The translations under genes and the position numbers were made by a program. DNA of 64,000 bases from Owenia fusiformis (lineage: Eukaryota > Annelida > Polychaeta > Sabellida > Oweniidae), in the NCBI GenBank assembly GCA_903813345.2, contig CAIIXF020000009.1, positions 30,664,740 to 30,728,739 on the forward strand, written 5' to 3'. Below the pieces are notes generated by a model. It was not told the DNA's origin. It did no database searches and worked only from the letters and a program-made list of their open reading frames with translations. This document shows, in pieces, positions 13,901 to 25,100 of the stretch (positions are counted from its first letter, which is position 1; every line of letters starts with the position of its first letter).

Positions 13901-15202
13901 TAATGATCCGTGTCTTAAGCTTTTTTCCAATATCCTTGAAACCGTTCTTTCACGTTTTGGGGCTATAAAATGAACAATATGTTATAAATTGACAAGATTA
14001 AAATGTGCAATTGTATTAAATGTTAAATGAGTAAATTTGAAATGGCATACTTTCGCTGTGACATTATTTTCTAAACATGCAATCTGAAGTCTAACATCAC
14101 TCAAATCGATGCAGATAGAATAAGGGATGTCTCGTCTTGAAACAAGACAAGTGCATGATCAAAAAGTAGTCTCCTGAAAATTTATGTGTATTTTTGTATT
14201 TTCTTATATGTACAAGCGTTGTTAAGGAGCATTTAAATATATATATGTCGAAAATGTGTTTGCCGGAAAAACGTTATTTGAACGTCAGGTGGAAGGAAGT
14301 GGTCACTGGCCTTAAAAGTTATCCTTCCGTCATCTTTCCCAGGAAATAAATCATTTCGAATACAAATGTTGTTGGATAGATAATTTGTTCAAATCAAATG
14401 CATTTCTGAACAAAATACTCAATCGACCGGGCGCCTTTGTTAGATCAGAATATTACTCACCTGTTGAGAAAGAAGTGATGTTGACTTTCGGGGTAACACT
14501 CCCTAAGTCTTCCGGAAGTAAATCTTTTAAGCTATCTATAGGAGATGTCTCGTCGTCATAATCGCTAAAGCTATCGTTCCATAAGTCACTTTTCATCTGA
14601 TTTTTGAATGGCGCAATGGGAGTACTGGTTAATTGTTTGTTTTCGTTATGACGGATTTTCGAAGGTGTTTTAACCGTATTTTCGTATTTGCCATCGTCGT
14701 CGCAAAAATCAAATACATCTAGTTTTGGACTATTGGCGCTTGTATCCATATCATCTTGACAGATAAGTGAAGTACCAAGTGGCTGATCATTGTTTTCAAG
14801 AGATATTCCAAGAGGGTCGTCATTGTTGTCATCGTTTGCTATATCGAGGGATATTCCCAGGGGATCCTCAGATGTTGTGTTTAAAAGGAAGCTTTTACCC
14901 TGAAAATCGAAATTGAATTTTGTTAAATTTTACTGGTTTCATATAAACCTCAATTCCTAAACTGTCTTGACAAAGGAAAAAAGAGCATGTATTATGTAAA
15001 CCAGGTAGAAAACGCAGTGCTAGCCATAAAACCATTAACGCCGGAATCGATGATTATTATAATTTCTTTCTTTAGTTTCATGTTAGAATTGGCATATCAA
15101 TTCATTACTCACCGCATTGTTGTCAGCACCAGGTATTTTGATTGGGTAAATGTAGTCGGATATTAATAGAATGAGACAGACATATATGGTCCATCTATCC
15201 AT
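1999..15202 (-). CDS. DUF7869-type transposase-like protein, 11 exons, 819 aa
   Basis: Exons read on the minus strand: 15202-15113, 14899-14461, 13962-13364, 11343-11222, 5716-5625, 5031-4829, 4584-4468, 4054-3422, 2888-2834, 2360-2304, 2051-1999. All junctions have GT-AG ends and matching phases. Residues 1-30 are hydrophobic and look like a signal peptide. Residues 31-176 are acidic and low in complexity, with DPLGISL repeated. Residues 177-376 carry Cys pairs and end in FPHLKIKK. Residues 377-416 hold a CFTKCDKC knuckle. The core follows: IIFDGMDQ (D443, D446), LQADNC (D528) and VGHTHEDID (H564, E567, D568, D570). This spacing fits an RNase H-like fold of the DUF7869 kind, seen in many invertebrate and fish repeats; that assignment is from memory. 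The last three exons are Lys/Arg-rich and may form a nuclear signal. If exon 8 is not spliced at 3422, the frame stops at 3380. Host gene or mobile-element gene is undecided. Exons 2-8 are firm; exon 1 and exons 9-11 are less so. Confidence 0.72.
3422..5716 (-). other. Catalytic-core exons 5-8 of the DUF7869-type gene
   Basis: These four exons (5716-5625, 5031-4829, 4584-4468, 4054-3422) encode the best recognisable part of the protein. Read across the introns they give DGMDQ, then GKTSLPHLIG, then the ADNC...ENKN segment, then GHTHEDID. The Asp, Asp and His/Glu/Asp positions suggest the metal-binding residues of an RNase H-like nuclease. All are intact, with no stop or frameshift, so the core looks functional. 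The intron between exons 5 and 6 holds a fold-back MITE (5210-5445). Confidence 0.75.
5210..5445. mobile_element. Fold-back MITE, copy 1
   Basis: Starts TAATGCCTATGTCACATTTG and ends in the mirrored GAATCGGAGCAAAGG...TTAGGCA. The inner GGCCGGCGCCCGGCCGA block marks the family. It lies in intron 5 of the DUF7869-type gene. The arms have drifted and the middle is longer than in the other copies. Confidence 0.55.
6122..6266. mobile_element. Fold-back MITE, copy 2
   Basis: About 145 bp in two mirror halves: TAATGCCTGGGTTACATGTG at the left, GAATCGGAGCAAATGTCACC near the right. The central arms carry ACTCATTCGGCCGCGCCCGG and its complement around TTTTGTTCAAAATTG. Same family as the copies at 5210, 16317 and 25761. 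Confidence 0.65.
6400..9625. repeat. 3.2-kb structure bounded by inverted repeats of about 80 bp
   Basis: The segment near 6400-6478 (GGTTTACCATAGCCTTGCCC then CAAGTCGGTC) reappears in reverse at about 9538-9625 (CCGACTTGGGGCAAGGCTAG then GTTTACCATGG). The mirror continues to the CCGCCTTG blocks at the inner edges. This suggests a large non-autonomous DNA element in intron 4 of the DUF7869-type gene. I found no transposase and could not fix a target duplication. Confidence 0.45.
8560..9490. repeat. Tandem repeat of about 325 bp, three to four units
   Basis: The marker GACACCTATTTCATCTTGG occurs at about 8585, 8753, 9077 and 9403. The last three give a period close to 325 bp; the first unit is shortened. 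Each unit also carries TCAGTATCAA, CGTCAAAATG, TTGCATGCAAATC and TTGATTAAACATGGTATAT. Open frames here are by-products of the repeat. Confidence 0.75.
9750..10215. repeat. Interspersed repeat, uninterrupted copy
   Basis: Begins GTCCAGGAGTAAACGGGTGA, continues through ATTTAGCTGGCCATAAATAT and GTAGATAGAATATC, and ends with a G-tract/C-tract block containing TGCAATTGGTGATCGCC. It is closely similar to 21885-23150 and serves as the empty-site reference for the LINE inserted there. Confidence 0.75.
10691..11221. other. Intron sequence, no supported feature
   Basis: Part of intron 4 of the DUF7869-type gene. An open frame of 98 codons lies here, but phase and family logic place exon 5 at 5716 instead. 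I see no further structure. Confidence 0.5.
11344..13363. other. Intron 3 of the DUF7869-type gene
   Basis: About 2 kb of AT-rich sequence between exons 3 and 4. Small open frames lack plausible splice partners. No clear repeat arms were seen. Confidence 0.5.
14391..14447. repeat. Partial fold-back MITE fragment
   Basis: Contains GAACAAAATACTCAATCGAC followed by CGGGCGCC, the inner arm of the fold-back MITE family, without the outer ends. It sits in intron 2 of the DUF7869-type gene. Confidence 0.35.
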
Positions 15203-16112
15203 GTTCCGTGTGTAGACTTCTGATTCGTTTTCGACTTTCTAAAGTGTCCAAACTCTAATTATTCCATTGTATTTGTCCTTTGTAAATGTATTAGTGATCA
15301 TATAACGTCAGTTAGCAGGTTAACAAAGATTCATTTGCGCATGTTGTTTGTTGAAACAAGTATTTCGTTTCTGGGTCACTCATTGGCTCTTTACCCCGAG
15401 GCTAAGGAATGTTATGGATTTCACGACTGGTACATGGCTTATCCAATGATACTTGTATAGTATTTTACAATCTAAAATACAGTAAAACCTGACTAATCTG
15501 AACGCCATTGGAACTAGCTAAAAGTGTTCGGATTAGACAGGTTTTCGCATCTCCAAGATCCTGGACTTTGAAGGCCCGATATGATTAAGAGTATTAGATA
15601 TTTTTCCAAAAATGTTGAAACAAAAATAAATCTAAGCTTTTAAAATATTTGAGAAATCTGTGAACTATTTTTAAAAGTGTTCAAGTAAGACAGGTGCATC
15701 TTCACTTTTCAAGTTTCTATGACATGAAAGTAAATGGTAAGGCAGAGGGGAAAGCGTTCGGATTTGAAGGTACTCGGATTACCCAGGTTTTAGATTTAAC
15801 AGGTTCTACTGTACTCCCTCTTTACTTTTGAGATACCCTTTTGAAATATCCTATCATTTTATTGTTTCGGTTTATAATAACGTATTAACCAATTAAAAAG
15901 TAATTACGGTTATGTGTCATTTGCTGAAACCTTGAAGTTCTATGCTAATATGACAGATTTTAAAATCAAGGTCTCATTGATAAAACAAAGCTAGTGTGTG
16001 ACATTTTTAAGGGCTGCATGATTGCAGGGGAATTTCTTAGTAACATGGAGTATTACGTTTTTACACTCTGATATACGTACACGCACATGCAGACTATGCT
16101 TGTTATTCCATC
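15203..16112. promoter_or_regulatory. Shared divergent upstream region
   Basis: These 910 bp separate the predicted start codons of the DUF7869-type gene (minus) and the ParB-like gene (plus). The promoters of both should lie here, unless untranslated exons lie elsewhere. About a third is a pogo-like MITE (15480-15811). No convincing TATA box or other motif was fixed. Confidence 0.4.
15480..15811. mobile_element. Pogo/Tigger-like MITE
   Basis: Starts CAGTAAAACCTG and ends with the mirror CAGGTTCTACTG, flanked on both sides by TA. Inner blocks such as CTAATCTGAACG and CTCGGATTACCCAGG mirror each other. This pattern is typical of non-autonomous pogo-type elements. It is about 330 bp and has no coding capacity. 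Confidence 0.75.
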
Positions 16113-19100
16113 ATGGCTTCGTTTCTGAATAATTGGCATATGATTGAAAGCGATGATAAAATATACCTTCAAAAAGAGGTAGAACCAGAACTCTATGAGA
16201 TTAAGGGTGTTTATCAAGCAAAATTACAAAAGCAGGGCGAGAAGATAAAGGTAAGTTGTTTCCATTTAAGTTCTTTTGCAAGCCGTGTTGACTTTTGAGC
16301 AAATTTCAATGAAAGGAATTCCTGGGTCATATTTGCTCCGATTCATCGGCCAGCGCCCTGCTGATTGAGTATTTTGTTCAAACTTGTATACACTACAGTT
16401 TTGACCAGAATACTCAATCAGGTTTGCGCTGGCCGATGAATCTGAGCAAATGTGACCCGGGCATCAGTCACCCATCCCTCTTGTATTCTAGGTAATTTAT
16501 TAACCTATAAATGAAGAAAATATGAGAGAGGGATGACTTGCTCCCCGTTGTTCAATGGGAAGGATTTTGAATGGACTTTAGATCAATGTTTGTGATTTTG
16601 ATATTACCTCATTCTCTTAGGACAGGTTTTCACTGTTTTCACAAAATGTAGGACACTAATATAAGTTGAGTAAGTTAAAGGGAGTAGAAAGGATAGAGGT
16701 AATGAGTGCTTGTCTCCTTGGTTTCCTCACAGTTTTTAGTCCTTTTCGTTTGGCCCCTAAGCTTAGATATCTATATTCTAGGAAGGGGGATCAGCGTTTG
16801 CAGTTTACTACTTTCAATATCTTTCGTCTGGAGGGGGGGGGGGTCATGTTGATCATGCAGTGTATCAATCATCCGAATTCATACTGAAAGAATGTGGCTT
16901 TTAGTCAAACATCTGTAACTTCTGTAACCATTTACAACAGGTATGATGAGTTATGGCATTTCGTCAGATCATATTATAGCATTATTAATTTTAATAGAAA
17001 ACATTAGTAACATTTGGACAAATAATCTCATCTTATGCACAAATGTAAAGGTGCACACTTGTTTCCAACATATATTTCCATTTCAGATGCTTATTTGGGA
17101 CCATGTCCTCGGGGAAGCAACAGACAAAACTGTGTATCTTGGGTCCTTGCAAACTGGAAAGAACGCTTTTAGCAAAAGGTTTCAAGAGGCGGCAACTAGA
17201 GTGTCAAGAACATTGTTCTGCAATCTTTGGGAGGAAACCGGTCGAAAATGTGAGTTATGAACAAATAAAGTATAATATATAAAAAGCAGTGCCTCATTGT
17301 TTTGCTCTGTGTTTGAACTTGAAATTGAACTTGAATTAAAGTTCATAAGATCGATATGGCGTTCCAAGTTAAATGGCATTCTGGATTTCATTTGTCATTA
17401 AACATTATTTGGCTTTTTCAGGTTTACCTGATCCATTACCGCAACAACGACAGTTAGGTTCCCTGGATGTAGACGACGCTGATCATTTGGATTTGGTGAG
17501 TTCAAGTATTGTTCTTTCTGTTAAGATATATTCTGGTGATACAGCACAAAAGCGAAGCCATAATTATCACCCAGTTCCCCTTTCCGTTTCTTTGATCTCC
17601 ATGGTTTTGAACAAGTTAGACCAAATGGAAGTCGAAGGTTTTGATAGGTTTTAAAGAGAAGCTTTTAATGAGGTTTGAGTCAAATTGTGAAAATTAAGGG
17701 GAGCAAAAGAATGTGATCTTAAATTATTGAAATTTTAAATTTCAAAATATGTCGCATTTCATGTCTTGTCTGGAAAGTAAGCAAATCTCAGCGGTTGGTA
17801 TGGATAATCCAGTTAACCTCAATTTTGCAAACACATATATACATGTATCTCATACTTGAGTGGGTTTGGGGTAGATATCACCCGGGAATATATATCGTAT
17901 CTGAGGAGCGGGCAGGATATATTGTATATGTCCCGCTCCAGGCCAAATGCGGGCAGATATAATATATCTATAATTTTTCAAAAGTTTAAAAAAGTTTAAA
18001 TATCAAAAGTTTTAATTTTTTAATTTTAAAATTTTAATTTTTTAAGTTTAAATGTTACAATTTCATTGTATTGAACAAAAAGAATGTTACGAAAATGTTC
18101 AATATAAATATCTTGTCATTTGAAAAAGGTGGAAAAGGTTATATCTACCCTAAACCCACTCAAGTATGAGATACACCAGTTATGCACGGTCGGTTTGGAT
18201 ACATGGAATATCCCTTGGGATATACAATACATCTTCCCTCGGTCCCTTCGATCCCTCGGGAAGATATATTGTATATCCCTCGGGATATTCCCTGTATCCA
18301 AAACCTCCCAGTGAATAACCCCTATGTACTGAAATTATAAGAATTTAGAGCGATGCTTAAAAACCATAATTAACTTCTATGACGTGCACGGGCCTGGGGA
18401 CAATTCCGGCTAATCTCAGCTTTAAGCGTTAATATCTTATTTAAAAAGCTAACTATGTTCTTTATATATCATTTTGAAGTAATTTTTATTCGCATTTCAC
18501 TGAAATTATTTTTCTTTTAAAGGTTTGATGGGATCTATCACATTTTTAAAGTTAAATATACCCCGACATCATGTAAGACGTAACATTTTACGCTTACACG
18601 GTTCGTTGAAATCGGGATAACTTTTGAAATACTGAGCAAAAGTTTTTCTAAAATTTCACATTTTATTCAATAGAACATGTGCATTTTTTCAATAATCTAT
18701 TGTTTTTCTATAAGTATGGTTACCATTCTTATTATTTGGAAGAATTTAAACATTTTTCACCCATTTTTGGACTTTGAATCCATTATAACTTCACCAATTT
18801 ATAATACATCGTGAATCGTTTTGGAGGTATTGTATTTGAATAGATTGGCAGGTCTGTTGCACATGTTGCTTGTAAATTTGTCACCCCCATGGATTTGATT
18901 GTGCCTTTAACCTTCTAATTTAGGTCTGATTTCAAAAATAAATTAACTGCACACTATTGTCATGGCGAATTTTACAAAACAATAACCGATTTGTATATTT
19001 TTCAAATAATATCAAAATAAGAGCTGATTTTAGAGACTCAAAAAAATGTAACACATCGATTTTTACCACAAATTCCATACATATCAATTTTTACTAACGC

Positions 19101-22100
19101 TCCGAGTGGATTTTTTGACCGTTTTTCAAAAATCAAAAACATTTTAGAAATATTGTCCTTGAGATCTTGTTGCTCTGTGAATTTTACCAGGATTGAATAA
19201 GGATAAAGCATCTTATTTTTAGGTTGACTAAACTTGACAAAATGTAACGCTTGTCGTTTCTGACGTTACAAGTCTCTTTGTGCCATATACTGCCCATTGT
19301 TTTGTTTTGGTATTTTGACGCCAAAATGTTACGCTAATTGTCCCCAGTTTCGTCCGACGTGTATTAGCGTTTGCTTACATGCATTGACATTATAAGATAC
19401 AAGGGGCGATCAAGAAATAACGTTAGTATAACCCAAACTCAGAAAATAATCACCCATTTATCCCTAATGATGATATTTATTAATTTTACAGGCGCTTCAG
19501 TATCGGCGTCACATACAAGTGCGTCACATTCAAGTGCGTCAGATTTTTATAGAAAATTATGATAATTATATCTGATTTGGCTATAATAGAGGACCACCTC
19601 TTAGGTATGATACATACGACCACCAGACTCAGTAATCCGATAAGGCTAAACAATCCTAAGTAATGGCCATAAATCAGCAACCATATAGCACAAAGTACCA
19701 GACTAATTAAAACCTGCTGCTGCTATCAGTGTAGCACTGGTTTCTCCAGCGATAACAGTAACATTAACACCATCATTCAGTGACATTTCATTAATATCAA
19801 TTAAAAATTAACTCTATATGTGTTTATTTTTTAACCTTATTTATAATAAACAATTATTTGTTGTTTACTTGACAACAAACAACTGATCTTTTGACAATCC
19901 TTTATTTTCATTAGTTTATAAATGATTTTTGTATTGTATAATCATGTTCGTATCAAGTCTTAAAACGGGGAGCGTGACCGTTGAACTCGCGGGGTAAGCT
20001 ACAACACCACTTCATAAAGTCCATTGTTCTCCAACTGTGACGTCTTTATATCCATTTCAACTAGATAAAATGGCAGATAATTCAACATTTTCGATTCGGG
20101 TGCTAAACTTCAGTACGGCACAATTATGTAAGCAATAATATGAATATCGTTCCCAATATGTTCGAGCCTAAAGGGAAAATCTCTAAAAAATTCAAAGAAA
20201 AAAGGGGCTTTCGCGTCTAACATTGCACTTTGATGTCTCAAATGGTATTAGCCACGTGCACACATAAAGCACTTTATCATAATACGAAGTGAGGCAATGG
20301 ACGATGTGGCAGCATATGGTATAACGCCTGGCGAACGATGGTAAAGGTACGGAACAACAAAAGGAATTTATGTGCTTGATTTTGATGAACTAATGCATGC
20401 TATCCGATATATTAACTTGGAACTCATGCAGTTGTTACCCTGGTTATGGCCAATCCACCAAGATGTTGTACACCATAAATGCATTTTGTTTTGCTCAATC
20501 GCATAAGACAGGGGATGGTCTCGCTCGGGATATTTCCTGGGGTATATCAGAATTTCCCCCACGAAAGACAATTAAGAAGACAAATTCTAACACTCAAATT
20601 ACCCTCTGATGTACTGGGAGTGTAATGGGGGTATCAGCAAGTACTCAACACCATAATTAACAGTAAAAAAATATGATACCTATTCGGACTTTCTTTTTTC
20701 TGGTGAACCCCACAAAATGTCCCACGCGAAACCATCGCTGATTTTAATAGATAACTTGATCTATCTTCAACATATACGCCGATGTGCGCTTATATGTCAA
20801 GATAATTTATCATTAATGTATCTCACACTCATATTTGCAACCGGAGTTTCTTGCTCATAATTAAGCCCATTTGAGTATGGTAAGAGGGGTAAATCAAGAA
20901 TAACAACGTAAGTGATTTCAAATGAACGCCAATTTGAGAAAAGATTAATCACAAACCACTATGGCTAATCTATTTTGACATTTATTTTTCATAGCAAGTG
21001 ACTGTGATTTATATTCGGATGAAATCATTTTGCTTCTAGACACCGGCAAGAACTATTTCATGTTATTTTAAAGTACAGAAAAAGTACTTCTTAGAATTAG
21101 CAAATATTTTAATAGATTTTCAAAAATCCATTAGATTTATCATCAATTTTCAACCTATTGTAATTGAGGAAAAAATTGGGAAAGTTTGGAGGCATAGAAA
21201 ATGAAGTCAATTTACATTTCCATCAATATCATAAGTACTGTATTTTCCTAGTACATAGTAGGTTATGTAAATAAAAATTCAAATATAAAGAGGCTTCAAC
21301 ACGTAGTTCAGTTGGGGGGAGGTGTTAAAGAGGCTCTATGCCATAGGATAGCACAATCAAGACACCTCTGGACTTTTTTGCATATTGAGTTTCACCACAT
21401 ATATACCCATCTACTTACAAAAGAAGAGGTCGCAAATCCCCTTCTTTCAGTGTTAATTTTGCGATTGTGCTGGCCGATCTAATTATTTTCGAAGAAATTA
21501 ATTCAATCTGAAGTTTGAATATTCCGGGAAAGTCCTCCTGTTATCTGATTGGTCGTTGAATTTGTTTATCATAAACCTGATTGGCTCCCTGGTTCAAGGC
21601 GATTGTGTGACTCAATGGGGATTCCCCTCTATAGCCGAGGAATCGATTGTGTTTAATTCTGGAGTTTGGTTGTTCTGTTGATTATTTCTGATATTTCGAC
21701 AGTAATATACCAAAAAGTTATTCTCAAGATTTATCCATGGTATGTGTGATATAATATGAGCAATAACACTAGTACAGCATTCATTGTCTGGGGGAGAAAC
21801 CTATGGCATAATGCATCTTTAAGGTTGCCAATTTTTTTTATTTTATCAATTTTATTTCTAAAGTCTTTGGTTCCATAATGGTCCAGGAGTAAACGAATGA
21901 AACACATTAAATTCTCAGAAATTTAGCTGGCCATAAATATTGTTTCAATGACAGAACAGATTATCTTAATGTTTCAGTTTGAAATTCTATATCTCTGTTC
22001 ATATTATCATTATTATTATGAGCTTTATTATACTTGTATCCCACATTTGGGCAAAGTGTACAGCTTAAACAGAAAAAAATGAAAAAGCTTAACTAATTAT

Positions 22101-25100
22101 CTATATATTATACTAACTAATCAAAGGGTGCTTGATCATTGCAAGATTTTATTGGATGCATTTCGTGTTTTTTTCTCTCTCGATAAAAAATATTAGATAT
22201 ATATCTTGCTAGTATATTTAATATTATTCCCTCTGAATTAAATAGAAACATTAATTTTTGTTCCACTTTATTCATGTTTTCTAAATTTTGACAGTGTTTT
22301 TTTATTTTATCCATGTAACTTGACCGAACATCTTTTAACTTATTGCATTCTAATAGGAAATGGCATTCTGAACCGGTTTTCTTGTTACACATTAAACATT
22401 TTCTTTCTTCAATAGGGGTAATTGGTTTTGTGTAACGACCTGTTTCGATTTCTAATTTATGTGCGCTAATTCTTAGCTTTGTCAAGTTATTTCTGTCTAT
22501 TTCATTTTTGATTAAATCCAAGTATGGTTCCTTGTTCCATTTTGCTTTTATTATCTTATAAAACCTCAATTTACCATTATTTGATTTTATTTTAGTTTCC
22601 CAAAATTGTATGTATCTATTTTCCAGTAATTTCTTAATTTCTCTTGGTTTTAAGTTTAAATAGTTTGGTGAAGTACCATTGTAAATATATTTAAGTACAT
22701 CATTGATGTGCGTGAGCCATGATTGTTTATTCATATCTGTCAGTTGTTTATTTACCTCAAGGGCTTCACGTGCTCATATGAGTACACTAGTAGATAGAAT
22801 ATCTGTATCAGCTATTTGAATGTGAAAGCAACATTTAATTCTTGTAGTTCAATGCAGAGTTTTTACATTTCAATTAGACCATAGGCATAGCCATGGGGGG
22901 GGGGTGCAATTGGTGATCGCACCCCCCCCCCCCCCCATAACCAATAAAATATAACCATGAGAAGAAAAGAGCTTTAAATTAAATGCTTTTTATTTGAAGC
23001 TTCTAGCTCAATTTATTATGAAGGCAGTTGCATACTTTTTTGTAAAATTCAAGATAAATCTTAATTGTTGGCATCTTATGCCACAATCGCATCTCCTGAC
23101 TGAAAATGGAATTTTTTGGCGATCGCATCTGAAAGCTGGCTATGCCCCTGTAGACATTTCCATTTTTAAACTTCATATCCTGCAGATTCCTATAATAATT
23201 ATATTATATATAAAAAATATCTATATATCAGGCAATAAAAAAAAAAGTTCTATCTGCACAATATCACATTGTGATCTAGATAGCTAACTAGCTTGACTGA
23301 CTGATATTCATTTGCTTTCATCATATTATGTGGCTTACAATAGTCAGGATTTTGTGACTCGGAGGGGGTGGTTCATTTTTTAAATTCATGCAAAATACTT
23401 CCCCACCCTGCCCACACTCAAATCACCTCATTTTACAATAAGTAATAAAGGTATCATAATTTGATCATTATGGAATTTATTTTATGAAAGTTTAAGATGC
23501 AGAAATTGTTCACAAATTGTGAACTTTAGAAATCAAGTGCATCAATGAAAAATATATACATGAAATTATATTCATTAATTTTGCACTAACAAGACTTGCG
23601 AATGGTCATTAAAAAATAAAAGTATGTGTATCTTGCATCATTATGAAATAAAATCACAACCATTTTTAGGGATAAATATGAAGTCCCATGCGCAAAAGTT
23701 ATCAAAACATTTTCAAAGTCGTGAATTACTTACAACTCATCTCTAGACTTAGATACCCTTTGAGACAGCAATCCATTTAGGCTCATTCTATTTTCAAGAT
23801 GACATCTGAATTCAACTTAGTTTTGAAGTGTGAACTAGGCATGAAGTATAAACTACCCTAATAAATTAATTATCTCATGTTTATTTGATTTTAACAATGG
23901 CCATTGTCTCTATCAAAAAATATAATTATACCAAATGAAATTTGGTACTCCATTTTCCATTTTAGAATATTTAACTTGAAACTGGAGTAGATAGTATATC
24001 TGTCTCTGGGTAGTATAGTACATGTATTGTATACTAGTAACATCTTATTTAGTCTTGAATACTTCAAGGAACACTAGATATTTGCCTTTAAAAATACATG
24101 GAAACAGACTGCAATCTGTCTATGAGAGGAGGACAGTGAGTTCACTCTAGACTAAAACCAAGAAGACAAACCCATAACTTACATCTTATCTAAATAATCT
24201 GTCAACTTAAACTCTGAGTTTTCCAGAGCTGATCAGATTTGATCAGAACTTTGCAGTTATCTGGAGAACTAATAACATTCTATGTTGAATTTCGAATCTA
24301 AACTAAAATGCCTCCTCGTGGCTTGCGCTTGACATCTGAGGCACATCGCCACGTGGTGTCTCAACTTACCAAACCAGATGTGAAGAGGAAACATCGCTCT
24401 ATAACAATACTACACATCTTATTTAATGGGTAAGATTCTTTAGTGAGCCAATGTGTGATATATTATCGCTGTCACTATCGAAGACCGTAAAGAACCATAC
24501 TTTAGAAAATTACTTAAAACAGACATGGATTTTTACAGCAAGCATATCATATTAAGAGCTTGCGCTAATTGTTTGGGTTTGAATACTGATCTTGGAAGGA
24601 GACGACTGTCACTTGGGTTTTGTAATATTGTCTGTCAGAAAAATATACCATTGCATTGAACAGCGCTTATTTACGTGTCCATCCTTAATAATGTTTGTTT
24701 ATAAATAAAGTTGACCTGATTAGTTCATGTGGCCATAGAGGCACAGGTTGGTGTTGTGAAATACAACGCTAAACCATTACAACAGATTACAGGTTGATTA
24801 CCCTAACAAAAGGCCAAAACTTTATGGAGTGATAAGTGTGCAGTGTGAGATAATGACACTTGACATAAATACCTTGAAAATAGTATAATCACTGTGACTG
24901 ATCAAGAAATAATTTAACGACTTCAATCTACAACAGCTACTTGACACCTATCTGAAAAGGAATCTCTAAGTATCTCTTTAATGAAACAGCACAGCAGGCA
25001 TGCTACATTGGATACCCCATGAAGCACCTAGCACACAATTTTAATTAGATACATTCAATTCAATTAATTCCTTTATAATTTCATAAAATACACATATAAA

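Noticed and set aside
19490-19564. Possible exon with ASHTSASHSSAS after a good acceptor
   Set aside because: The preceding exon ends in phase 0 and fits 26010 directly. In phase 0 this piece runs to a stop, and the serine-rich reading comes from a short 15-bp tandem repeat.
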